Below are positions 14,601 through 24,779 of a DNA stretch of 64,000 nucleotides, piece after piece. Where the stretch lies: NCBI RefSeq assembly GCF_012489685.1, contig NC_080042.1, positions 55,673,503 to 55,737,502 on the forward strand. Direction: 5' to 3'. The stretch's first letter is position 1. The number at the start of each line of letters is the position of its first letter. Under the pieces are notes generated by a model that saw only the letters and a program-made list of their open reading frames with translations, had not been told where the DNA came from and ran no database searches. A program made the translations under genes and the position numbers. Origin of the DNA: Lotus japonicus. Its lineage: Eukaryota > Streptophyta > Magnoliopsida > Fabales > Fabaceae.

Positions 14601-16992
14601 CAGTATGCTGTATGCCTGAATCACCTTCCTATCCTACCCCCACTCATTATTCATCTCTTGTACATGAACGCACTACCACAGTCTTTTGACTTTTCTATCC
14701 ATAAGGTTTTCTAATATTAAGTTTTATAAGATACGAGAGTTTAAATGAGAAGGCTAAAAGTTGCAAGAAATGATGTTACCTCTTGGACTTGCATACATAT
14801 TATGTCATCCAACAGAAATATATCATAATCTCTAAACTACAAAAGCCAATATTGCATAATCCACAGAAATATCAAGAATAGGAGCTTCAATAACCAGCTA
14901 AAAAATAAAACTTCATAACAAGAGAAGCACACAAGCATGTTGAATCCATACAAAATTAAAACCCTAAACAAGGGTTTTTCAACAGTTGGTAATTGAAAAA
15001 TTAAGTACCTGAAGATGAGAAGTATTTCACATCAATCCACTGCCAAAGATGTTAAAAGTTGTCAGAGTATATCATAGTCATGATTGGAATTTTTTTATCC
15101 ATTTAAATACTAACCTTTGACTTCAAACATCTATCACAGACACCAGTAAGCCTAGACCAAGTAGCCGGCCTGATAAAAACCACTGTTCGTAAGCTGCCAA
15201 GATAACAATCGAACAGAGGGAAGAAGGATGAACTAAAGAGAATGATATGATATTCATGTGATTTGTCTAATGAAGAGAGTGCCAATCCTGCCACCAGTCC
15301 CTAAAATTGATTGCTGGAGAATGTTTGGTGAACCAAAGGAGTCCAAAGCTAAATGAATGGATCAGAAACAGATTGTACCACATGGTGCTAATACTTGAAT
15401 TGATATATTGGTTTGGTTTAACAATTTCATTTCAGAGGCTCAAGCCTGACAATTTGGATTTAAAGAGAAATAAACTGGTCATCTGATTCATGATAGTGAT
15501 CGGGTGGTCAAAAGGGGGAGAAAGTTTCTACCCTGATAATCATAATAAGATATTTCCCTATCTTTTGTTTAAACTAAAACTCCCTATCCTCAAAGTTCGA
15601 ACTAGTCTCATAAATAATAATAAGATTTAAGAAATAGAAAACTGGATTTACAAATAATTAGAAAAGCTGCAGATTGATGGATAGTGATACAAACCTTAGA
15701 TTCTCATTACCACCCACAGAAAAATTCCATGAATTAGAAGTTCTGTTCCAAGAAGATAAGCCAAAATAATATGTTAGAACATTGGAAGCAGCTTATAATA
15801 GAAAAGATTCTATGGACATTAAAAGCTTAGCATTCTTTTAAAAAGTAACCAACACAATTCAGAAATGACACAACATAACAAAAGGATGTCACAAAATGAT
15901 ACTTATGTATGATATATCTGTACGGATGGGTCAAACATAGATAACAAGCATAAAAGGTAGAATGCCAACACTAAGCAACTGCTAGCACCATTTCAGTTTT
16001 TGTGTTCAATTTGCCTAATCGAAGCAGAACAATTCCGGCGGAGCATACATGCCAATTGGAAGTAACTATTACTTCTTAGCATTTAGCACCACTTCAGTTT
16101 GGTGCTGCGTTTGTTTTTCAGTTTGAAAGTTTGTTTGGGGCATTGGAATTCGAGATCACACATTTCAATGCCCCAAACATGAAAGAAGCTTGCCTGTTTG
16201 GTTTTCAGTTGGGTGTGCACATTCACTCAACCCAACAAGTGCATTCCGTTGGCTGAATGTGCGTTGGAAATTGTGATCTCGAATTTCAATGCTTCAAACG
16301 GACTTCCTAACTGAAAACCAAACAAGCACTTGGACCTCCATTGGGTGTTTCAAACTGAAAGTCAGTTGGAAGTAACTATTACTTATTACTAAGTGTGTGT
16401 TTGGATACACTTTCAACCGACATTAGCACGCATTTCAATGCAACAACAAAAAAAACACACATTCTTCCAAAGGAACAAAAAAGCTGGATTGGATGAAATA
16501 ACTTTTACATCCAACCCAAAGTCTAATACAAACACACCCTAATAAGTAATAACCAATCCTCTAAACTTCATATGAGAAATCCTACACCTAAATTTGAAGA
16601 AAGTAACAGATAAAAAGGAGTAATTCAATTTAAGCATTCAGATTCAGCACTACTCTCCTATGCTCATTGGTAACAACACTCTAGTTGAGTGCATAACAAT
16701 TCACCAAGTGATTGATCACAATTACTGAGTTCAACTGCAACACCAAATATATACTAAAATGCATGAAGAACATGAGTTGCAATAACAAAACATAGCAGGA
16801 CTAGCCCACAAGCTTAAAATTGAGAACCCTAGTTGAAAATGATAGCAAGAATTCAAAAAAAGCGATCAGAGCAGAACAGAACAGAACGCGAGAGAGGGAG
16901 AGAGAGTACCGAGAAAGGGATCTGGTGGAGGAAGAAGAGAGGAGGCGAATGGAACGAGAGATGAGAGGGTGGCGAAGGCGCGAGAGTGCCAT
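5577..16992 (-). CDS. Dihydrolipoamide acetyltransferase (E2) of mitochondrial pyruvate dehydrogenase complex, 22 exons, 619 aa
   Basis: E2 forms the core of the pyruvate dehydrogenase complex and moves acetyl groups from lipoyl-lysine to CoA in the mitochondrial matrix. Exons, 5' to 3': 16992-16910, 15193-15115, 15039-15009, 13929-13883, 13789-13745, 13640-13567, 12537-12468, 11837-11649, 11546-11502, 11367-11294, 10814-10745, 10564-10175, 9750-9690, 9603-9559, 9454-9371, 9258-9182, 9113-9051, 8892-8822, 8706-8646, 6285-6225, 6145-6065, 5635-5577. They total 1860 nt with consistent phases and GT-AG borders. The Arg/Ser-rich N-terminus fits a mitochondrial targeting peptide. Domains: two lipoyl domains with ETDKA lipoyl-lysines near residues 109 and 235; peripheral-subunit-binding domain about 312-352; catalytic domain about 393-619 with DHRVFDG (His592, Asp596). 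Two lipoyl domains and the length match the plant LTA3-type E2 (about 637 aa in Arabidopsis, from memory). Confidence 0.95.
6607..7785. repeat. Diverged direct repeat flanking the palindrome (6607-6725 and 7692-7785)
   Basis: About 90-110 bp on each side of the palindrome are recognisably the same sequence. Both copies contain CAATCCTCACC, a CTAGCTTTT segment, and a GGCCTA...CCCGAA segment in the same orientation. They appear to be copies of a dispersed repeat into or beside which the palindrome was inserted. A shorter related string, with GAGTTAGGCATGCACCTAAC, occurs in the P450 intron near 45008. Confidence 0.55.
6731..7671. mobile_element. Palindromic (foldback) insertion with TG...CA ends and 5-bp TSD, inside an E2 intron
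   Basis: The left arm (6731-7176) is the near-perfect reverse complement of the right arm (7200-7671), around a 23-bp spacer. The outer ends are TGTAACGCCCC and GGGGCGTAACA, and TCCAA flanks both sides (6726-6730, 7672-7676). TG...CA ends with a 5-bp duplication are the signature of LTR-retrotransposon integration, so this looks like two LTR-like sequences joined head to head. The right arm is about 26 bp longer because of two short local duplications. The arms contain mirrored open frames that read the same protein, which are products of the palindrome. The opposite reading of the right arm ends with [12 protein letters not shown] and a stop, possibly the tail of a captured or retroelement frame that I do not recognise. 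It sits in the intron between exons 8706-8646 and 6285-6225. Confidence 0.88.
8608..8643. repeat. (GA)18 microsatellite at a splice donor
   Basis: An uninterrupted GA run lies immediately downstream (minus-strand sense) of the E2 exon ending at 8646. On the transcript strand the intron therefore starts GTTCTCTCTCT, so the CT repeat begins about four bases inside the intron. Confidence 0.9.
16055..16384. repeat. Imperfect inverted-repeat (MITE-like) sequence between 20-bp direct repeats
   Basis: A direct repeat with core TTGGAAGTAACTATTACTT occurs at about 16055-16074 and 16365-16384. Between the copies lies an imperfect palindrome: CGAGATCACA...TTTCAATGCCCCAAAC in the left half mirrors GTTGGAAATTGTGATCTCG and TTCAATGCTTCAAAC in the right half. 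This fits a small foldback or MITE in the first E2 intron. The direct repeats are longer than usual for a DNA transposon, so the family is unclear. Confidence 0.5.
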
Positions 16993-17149
16993 CGCAGTCG
17001 CAGAGAGGAGAAGAGAATCCCAAAAACGAGGTTGATTCGATTGATTTGATTGTGAAAATTGAAATGTAGGTGAGGAGAAGCAGAAACTGCTACGCTTGTT
17101 TGTTTGTTTACTTTAGGGGTAGGCCAAACTATTGTGAGCATGTGCAACC

Positions 17150-19056
17150 TCAACCACCATTATTCCATTACCAAACAGGTCATTGCATTTAGCATGCCTC
17201 ATTTTTCCCCCTTATTTGCAGATTCTATTATTATCATTTTTTTTAAATGTTGTTTTCTTTCATGATTTAATTAAATTAATTAAGCATTTATGGTAATATT
17301 GTGGCATAAGTCATGACTCTCCGCTGTCAGAGGCTTCCTCTCTGATGTTATTGAGTCTATGTGTCTTGACTTTGATGCTTTATTCTCTAGCATTCCTCTT
17401 GTAAAAAAAAGTATTTTGAGAAAGTTGTTGAAAGAAACTCAAAATATATCAAAGATTCAATCGTTGGACATATCTACAAGCATATTTGGTAGATAGTTAT
17501 GTTCTTTAAGCATCTAGTCCAGTGTTCGATATATGAACGATGCATATGATATAAAAAATTAGTTGTTGGGAGAAACCTGCCCACTTAACGTGATCTCAGA
17601 ATCTCGAGCGATTAATATAGAAAAACATTAGCGATGCACGGAAATCGGCTAGGAAGTCAAATAGTTGAGGTTGAAGTCCTAATGGTGTTCATAGAAATGG
17701 GCTAGAGACTTATGGACCATGAGTTTCACAAGTGGTGGTTTGGGCTCTTTGGGCTTACAAAATGACAGTTTGGTATTGCTAAAAAAAGGAACTTTGTGGG
17801 TGCAATAAAAGAGTTTCAGCACAGAATAATTTATTGGGCCATTTGTATAATCCGATAGAGCCCACTATCCCTTTCACACTTTCCTTACCATTTGCATATA
17901 TACCAAAAAAAGATACATCTTTTAACAATACATTATTTCGTTGACAAAAAAAATACATTATTTCTTTATCTTTCTTCTAGATGTATGATGTGGGTCTGTA
18001 GATTGGAATAATGCAACTCAGACTCTCAGAGTACCTGCGAGTCAAATGAGTTAACATTTCTTCTAGTCCATATTGGTTCACATTTGAATGGGATAATATA
18101 TAATAAACCCATATAGTCATGACTCATACAGGTTAAACCCGTCAATATATGCAGCTTGGTTTGCATTTGATTTTATTATAATAAATAAAAAAATTAGTTT
18201 ATAATAATTTTAATTTCACTTTAAATTAATTAACATGAAATTAACTAATTTTTTATGCAGGTAAATGAGTTAACTTGCAAATCCATCAACCACACCCATT
18301 AATCCATCAAATAATCACTTTTTTATTAGTTTTTAATTTTCAAATGTTTGGGCATGATTCTAATCAATAGCATAATTATAAAAAAAAATATAATCATTGT
18401 TTTTTTTTAGTAAAAAAAAAAGAATGATTATGTTTTATTTTTTTAATTATGCTATTCATTAGAATCATGTCCAAAGATGCTATTCACTAGAATCATTCTT
18501 TGAAACTGTTTCTAATAGGTTTTGAAAAAAAAAAAAAACTCTGCTAGAAGCTGTGTAAAAATATTCCTCCAAAGATGCTATTAATAAAATAATGAGCTTG
18601 TTTTTAATGAAGAGAAAAAAAATAATGAGCTTATGTTTTATGAAAAATATTTCCAAAGTTAATCTTAATAAAATAATGAAGAGAGCTTCTTTATTTATTA
18701 TGAAGAGAAAATTAAAACAATAATTTGTGAAAAATGATGAAAAATATAAAAAAGCAGCTTTCCTTTCATAAATAGAAAATGAAAAAAATTTATTCCTTTA
18801 TCATGAGTAAAGTTGTAATCATGTTACCTTTCTTTAACAATAAATTATTCCCTTTTGCTGTAAAAAAAAAATGAATAGAAAATGAAAAAAAACAGCTTAT
18901 ATAAAACTAAAAAAAAAATATTATCATGTTTTTTTTGTTTTCTTTTTGTTTTTTTTTTGTAATAAAAAAACTAAAAGCTATTACGAGGAGCTTTAATTGA
19001 GAGAAAAGCTTTATATTTTTTGAAAACAAAAATAATTTATCCATCAATGCCAATAA
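17150..19056. other. AT-rich gene-free region upstream of the E2 gene, with one hairpin
   Basis: This stretch holds the E2 promoter side and then very AT-rich DNA with many homopolymer runs. I see no coding sequence. One inverted repeat at about 18349-18475 pairs GGCATGATTCTAATCAATAG with ATGCTATTCATTAGAATCATG around an A/T-rich centre, as in a small MITE. I see no clear TATA box close to the E2 start. Confidence 0.55.
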
Positions 19057-19066
19057 AGTACATATC

Positions 19067-19226
19067 ATGTGGGCGCAATTTATCTTTCCAATGTACCAAT
19101 AATTTAGTCCCCGTAGGATAACTCAAGTGGTAGGAGTTGAGGGACATATGGATTGTGTAGGAGAGGTCTAGATCGAGATCGAATCATGACAAGCGCAATT
19201 TATCTTTTCCAATGTACCAAAAAAAG
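19067..19226 (+). mobile_element. Dimeric tRNA-derived SINE: 5'-truncated tail plus full copy
   Basis: The full unit begins near 19105 with GTCCCCGTAGGATAACTCAA (A-box-like, tRNA-related) and ends with a tail of the form AATTTATCTTTTCCAATGTACC. The same tail, without a head, precedes it at about 19073-19099, so this is a partial copy followed by a complete one. The unit as a whole is bounded by GTACATATC at 19058-19066 and 19227-19235, as expected for a TSD. A second member of the family lies at 42862-42972 on the other strand and carries the same tail, showing that the tail belongs to the SINE. Confidence 0.72.
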
Positions 19227-19494
19227 GTACATATCCATAACTCCCACCAATCTTCTGAAATACCAATAAAGTACCAATCCATCACCTACCAATAAATATT
19301 ATTTATATAAAAGAAAAAGATTCTTATATGAAAAAGGAATCTTTTGTTGATTTCATATTTTGATAGTTTGAGAAGTATTATTTTTAATAATTATTGCTCA
19401 TAAATTTTTATTTTATTTAAGGTCTCTGTTTCTTAGATGATATTTAAGAATCTCCTAAAAAATATAGCATTTTAAAAAAAAATTTGAAAATGGA

Positions 19495-19756
19495 AATGAT
19501 ATTATTAATAATAAAGCAACCATGAGTAAATGTCTCAAGGCTGAGACAAAATACAAGCACACTGCTACTCAAAACATGGATAGCTAAACAAACAAAGCTA
19601 TTAAACCATCCCCTGGCGGCTTCCTCGTAAAACAGCTAAGAACAAAATCCTAAACATGAGCCTCATTAAAATCTTGCTAAGAAAAATTCAGTGGGAAAAA
19701 ACCTAGCAAGGTAAAAGAGTACCACATCCCTAGGATAGCCAATTTTGTCCCCCTTA
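19495..19756 (-). mobile_element. Probable 3' end of the LINE continued at 25126-26960
   Basis: On the minus strand this piece reads like a plant LINE 3' UTR (TTGTCTCAGCCTTGAGAC, then an AT-rich end). It ends exactly at the target duplication of the LTR element, and the rest of the same minus-strand LINE resumes at 25126. The exact 3' boundary and poly(A) tail are not clear. Confidence 0.5.
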
Positions 19757-20160
19757 TGACGCAGACAGGCTTGTTGCGCGTTTTGATGAAGATGTTGCGC
19801 GTGTTTCCGTCTAATGCAGGAGCAATTAATTAGAAAGTTATTATTTTTAGTATTTTTAAATCAATTTAGGATTTATTATGTTTTTTAATTAAGTTAGAAT
19901 CTTTATGATCTTACTTATTTTTGGTTAGGAACTTATTTATTTTCAATTAGGATCTTTTATTTTTAATTAGGATCTTTTAGGATATTATTTATTTTTCTGT
20001 TAGGATATTTTCTTTTCCTATTTAAGGACTTGTAAGGCATAGCCTATTTCAGTTTTATTGACAATAAAAAAAACGAGAATTTTCTCAAATCCTGGTGGAT
20101 TCCAGTTTTCTGTTACTTAGGGTTTTGTGTTTGCAAACCCTTGTGCGTTCCGCTGTGTCA
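19757..20160 (+). repeat. 5' LTR
   Basis: 404 bp, TG...CA. Because the polyprotein frame ends within the LTR, the first ~57 bp here duplicate the last 19 codons of pol and their stop. A TATTTAAGGA segment near 20020 is a plausible core promoter. It differs from the 3' LTR by one visible substitution (AATTAGAAAG here, AATTAGGAAG there). Confidence 0.92.
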
Positions 20161-20162
20161 AG

Positions 20163-20178
20163 TGGTAATCAGAGCAGG
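20163..20178 (+). promoter_or_regulatory. Primer-binding site (initiator Met tRNA type)
   Basis: TGGTAATCAGAGCAGG starts two bases after the 5' LTR. It matches the usual plant TGGTATCAGAGC primer-binding site except for one extra A. This is the expected place for tRNA-primed minus-strand synthesis. Confidence 0.75.
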
Positions 20179-20207
20179 CCATATCCTTTCTTTTTGCAAC
20201 CTGATCA

Positions 20208-23144
20208 ATGGCCGACGAACAACCAGCAAGTAAGGGCGATATGGAGAGGGTCGCCACCTCCATAGAAGCACTCACGCAACAGATGGGGGCGCTGGGTAAT
20301 TCGATGAATACCTTGGTGAACCTTATGACGACACGAGTACAGGACGAACCTCAGAGGAGAATCCCACGTCCAGGCAACAATAACCATACTGCCGCCGCAG
20401 AGGATTCTAGTTCTGACGAAGAGGTATTCGCAGAGGAAGAAGCCAGCGAACAGGGAGGCAGAAACAACCATGATTATCGTATTAAAGCAGATATTCCATT
20501 CTTTTATGGAAACATGACTGTAGAGGAGTTCATGGATTGGCAGATTAGCGTCGATCGTTTCTTCGACATCATGGGTATCCCTGAGAACAAACAGGTGAAG
20601 ATGGTGGCCATCAAATTGAAGAGCACTGCTGCTGTATGGTGGGATAGATTGGTTGCTCAGAGGCAGCGACAGGGGAAATCAGTAGTTAGATCATGGCGCA
20701 GGATGAAGCAATTAATGACAGAGCGTTTTTTGCTAGAAGATTATGAGCAAATTCTGTATAAAAAATCAAGGTTATTAAAACCGGACCGGTGACCGAACCG
20801 GTGAGGGCACTGGTTCACGGTTCATTGGTTCAACCGTAGTTGAACCGTGGTCCAACCGGTATTACCGTTATAAATTAAATACTATTATTTTAAAATAAAT
20901 ATATCATATATAAGGTTTTTTTTTTTAATTGGAGTGCATAGAACCAAGTCAATCAAATTAAAAAGTGATCCTGAATTGTATCTTTTGGATTCATTACATT
21001 GTCTCAATTGAAAGAGAAAAACTTGATAACCTTGTGATTCAACAAAAACTGTAATTGAGACTGCAAATGTCCAACAAATAAAGAACTTCAGATCTTCATT
21101 CTCTGGTTCAATTTTTCCTCCTTTGCTTCAGCAGAAAGTGTTGCGCCACTAGCTGTAACACCTACCCCAGAAGGCAGCAGCCAACTTTTCGCTTCCGGTG
21201 GCAATCAGTTCAACGTGATCTTTGTCCTTCCTTGACTTCTTTCAAGAGCATCCCAATGATCTCATCTTCAATTTGATATGGATTAGTGGAAGGGGATGGG
21301 CTCCCATCCAAAACAGCCAGCAAATTCGTGATCTTGATGTTCCTGGTAGGGTTTTTGCGAAGAAAGTGGCATCAAATGTCCAGAAAAGAGGCCGCGGTGG
21401 AAGAAATGATCAAGTCACAACTTGCAGCGGCGACGGCGTGCGGCGTACTCCGACGGCAGCGACGGCGACGTGCGGCGCGGTGAAGGTGGCTGCACTGCAG
21501 ATCGAAGGTGAAGAGGTTGGAAAGACTAGGGTTTGGTGTGGGATCTGTTGCTGGTTGGAAGAACCGTGTTTATTTTCCAAATGTAATTTTTTTTCTTTTT
21601 TTTTAGGCTTGCTGCCTTTTTTTTTGGATTTGTTGCATCCTGGGCTGAGCCCATCGTTAAGCTTTGATTTTGTTTCTGAGCCCAGTTTCTAAAAAAAAGT
21701 AAAAAAACAAAAAAAAATCACTTTTATGTTGAACCGCCTGAAACCGCCAACCGGCCGGTTTTGACCGGTTCGTCCGGTTTTAGACCGGTTCTTCGGTTCA
21801 TCTCCGGTTTTTCAATCATCCGGTTTTGTAGCTGTTTTGGACCGGCCTGTGGGCCGGTTTCCGGTTCTTCCGGTTGAACCGGCCGGTCCGGTCCGGTTTT
21901 TATAACCATGCAAAAAATACATTGATTGCGAGCAGGGCAAGCAAAGTGTAGCAGAATACACCACTGATTTCGTACGCCTCTCTGAGCGTAACGAATTGAC
22001 CGAGTCTGAACCCCAGAAGGTGGCGCGTTTCATGAGCGGGTTGAAAGGTTCCTTGCAGGCCAAGATGGGTCTGCAGAAAGTGTGGACTGTGGCTGAAGCC
22101 TCTAATTTGGCACAGAAGGCTGAGTTGCTGGAGAAATCCCCCAGGAATTTCTCCTATTTTCGCAACAGATTTTCTCCTCCGAGAAATTTTGATACAGCAG
22201 GTGCAGGTGATAAAGAGAAGAGTCTAGCCGCGAAAGATTCTGGCAACTCAAGCGGCGTGCAGCCCAACAAAGCGTCGAACCAGAAATCAGCAAACCCCTA
22301 TACGAAGCCAACCGGGGACAAGTGTTACCGATGTGGTGGACAGGGTCATCGCTCCAATGTTTGTCCTTCGAGGAGGACTACTGCCGCCATTATGTATGAT
22401 GACACTGACGGGGAAGAGGAAGATAATGAGTTTGCAGGGGCTGAATTTGCTGAAGAGGAGTCCGGAGATAGAGTCAACTTTGTGCTCCAACGAATTTTAC
22501 TGTCATCCAAGGACCACAGCCAAAGGAAGAATTTATTCCGTGCTCACTGTTCTATCAAGAACAAAGTATGTAACCTGATCCTGGATAATGGCAGCACTGA
22601 AAATCTGGTTTCTCAAAAACTTGTGGATTACTTGAATCTGCCAACTGAACCTCATGACAAACCATACACCCTGGGATGGGTGAACAAAGGCACAAAAGTG
22701 AAGGTTTCCAGGATGTGCAAGGTACCAATCTCCATGGGAAAGCATTACCAAGAGGAGGTGTTGTGTGATGTCGTGAGCATGGATGTTTGTCACGTGTTAC
22801 TAGGACGTCCCTGGCAGTATGACAAAGACATTACCTACAGAGGAAAGGCTAATGTGACGCTGTTCAATTGGGGCGATCACAAGATTGCCATAGCTTCTGT
22901 TCTGCATTTCAATCAGAGTTCAGAAGAGAAAAAGACTAACTTCCTAGTGCTGAATGGGAAGGATTTTGATGGCGCTGTGAAAGAAATTAAATATTTCTGC
23001 CCAGTTGTGATAAAAGGCGTGCTGAATGCTGTGAAGGAGGAGGAGGAGACAATCCCAGCAGAGGTACTAGAAGTGTTGGAAGAGTTCAAGGAGCTAACTG
23101 CAGAGGAGCTTCCTAATGAGCTGCCTCCCATGCGCGACATCTAG
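20208..23144 (+). pseudogene. gag-protease region of the Ty3 element, split by a hAT insertion
   Basis: Gag begins at the ATG at 20208. It shows the plant Ty3 gag signature: [17 protein letters not shown], then AAVWWDRL and a W-rich helical core. The frame is broken at 20766 by a 1144-bp hAT element and continues in the same frame from 21918. Downstream come a zinc knuckle (CYRCGGQGHRSNVC, about 22323-22364) and an aspartic-protease motif LILDNGSTENLVS (about 22577), where the catalytic triplet reads DNG rather than DSG or DTG. The frame then reaches TAG at 23142-23144, where relatives would have a sense codon; pol follows in the same frame. Not functional as it stands. Confidence 0.9.
20767..21910. 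mobile_element. Non-autonomous hAT element nested in gag
   Basis: The ends are imperfect inverted repeats, CAAGGTTATTAAAACCGGAC on the left and its counterpart on the right (one end has T for A at two positions). The flanking 8-mers are TAAAAAAT (20759-20766) and CAAAAAAT (21911-21918), an 8-bp duplication with one mismatch. Subterminal regions are packed with CCGGTT/AACCGG motifs, as is common in hAT elements. The 1144-bp element encodes no transposase. Its middle (about 21200-21560) is GC-rich and has open frames that I do not recognise. The terminal CAAGGTT matches the hAT element at 54867-56171. Confidence 0.85.
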
Positions 23145-23198
23145 CACCAAATAGACCTGATTCCAGGTGCTGTCCTGCCAAACCTTCCCCATTACCGC

Positions 23199-24779
23199 AT
23201 GAGTCCCAAGGAGAATGAGATCTTGAGGGAGCAGATTGAAGATTTGTTGAAGAAAGACTTTATTCGTGCCAGCATGAGCCCATGTGTTGTACCTGTGCTC
23301 CTTGTCCCTAAGAAAGGAGGTCAGTGGCGAATGTGTGTGGATAGTAGAGCCATCAACAAGATCACCATCAAGTATCGCTTCCCAATCCCCCGCTTGGAAG
23401 ACATGCTTGATGAGCTGGCTGGTTCTAAGGTGTTTACCAAAATAGATCTGCGCAGTGGCTACCATCAGATCAGAATCAGACCTGGAGATGAGTGCAAGAC
23501 AGCTTTCAAGAGCAAAGATGGTCTTTATGAATGGCTGGTGATGCCTTTCGGGTTGTCAAACGCCCCTAGCACTTTTATGCGGCTGATGAACCAGGTTCTT
23601 CGTCCCTTCATTGGTTCTTTCGTTGTAGTTTATTTTGATGATATTCTGATTTACAGTAAAACAAAGAAAGAGCATTTAGAGCATGTGAAGCAGGTTTTGC
23701 AAGTCTTACAGGAGAACCAGCTGTACATTAATCTAAAAAAAAAATGTACGTTCAGCAGCGACAAATTGCTTTTTCTAGGCTTCATTGTTGGAGCTGAGGG
23801 GATCCATGTTGATGAAGAGAAAATTCGTGCAATCAGAGATTGGCCCACACCCAAGTCAGTGACTGAAGTCCGCAACTTTCATGGATTGGCTACCTTCTAC
23901 AGGAGATTCTCCAAGATGACACATTTCATTGCCTGCAAGAAGACTGCTGATGCAAGCAACATAGCCAAATTGTTTTTCAAGGAGGTGGTGCGCCTTCATG
24001 GAGTTCCCCTGACGATTACCTCAGACAGGGATACCAAATTTCTCAGCCACTTTTGGATCACTCTTTGGAGGATGTTTGGCACGCAATTAAATCGCAGTTC
24101 TACTGCTCATCCGCAGACTGATGGCCAAACTGAAGTCACCAACAGGACCTTGGGGAATATGATTCGGAGCATATGTGGTGATAAGCCAAAACAGTGGGAT
24201 GTGGCACTTTCTCAGGTGGAGTTCGCTTATAACAGTGTTGTACACTCAGCTATCGGAAGGTCCCATTTTTCTGTAGTTTATACTGCTGTTCCAAGGCATG
24301 TGGTGGATTTGCTAAAGCTTCCTAAGGCACCAGGAGATAGTGCATCAGCTGAGACCATGGCCAAGGAGGTTGTTGCTATTAAGGAATCTGTGAAGGCTAG
24401 CATAGAGGCTGCTGGGAAGAGGAACAAGGCTGCTGCTGATAAACACCGGAGGGCTAAGGTCTTCAATGAGGGAGATGATGTTATGGTGTTTTTGCGCAAG
24501 GAGCGGTTCCCAGTAGGTACTTACAACAAGCTGCAGGCGCGCAAGTACGAGCCATTCAAGGTGACTCGGAAGATCAATGATAATGCTTATGTGGTGGATC
24601 TCCCGGATCATATGAATATCTCTAAAACTTTCAATGTGGCTGATATTCACGAGTACCAGGCAGACAAGGCTCTTTATCAAGAGGAGAACTCGGGGTCGAG
24701 TTCTTTACAGGTGGAGGAGACTGACGCAGACAGGCTTGTTGCGCGTTTTGATGAAGATGTTGCGCGTGTTTCCGTCTAA
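23199..24779 (+). pseudogene. pol of the Ty3 element: RT joined to half an integrase (RNase H and integrase N-half deleted)
   Basis: The 526-codon frame starts with a reverse transcriptase ([29 protein letters not shown], and the active site YFDDILIYS at about 23632). Straight after the RT end FYRRF (about 23906) it jumps to [11 protein letters not shown], the middle of the integrase core. RNase H, the HHCC zinc domain and the first catalytic Asp are therefore absent, roughly 1.1 kb compared with complete relatives. The second Asp (ITSDRDTKF) and the Glu ([10 protein letters not shown]) remain. The junction keeps the reading frame. The C-terminus ([20 protein letters not shown]) extends 19 codons into the 3' LTR. 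This product could not integrate on its own. Confidence 0.93.

Noticed and set aside
16820..17153. Arg/Glu-rich plus-strand frame and other frames over the E2 first exon
   Set aside because: Complement of the Ser/Arg-rich E2 transit peptide and its GC-rich leader.
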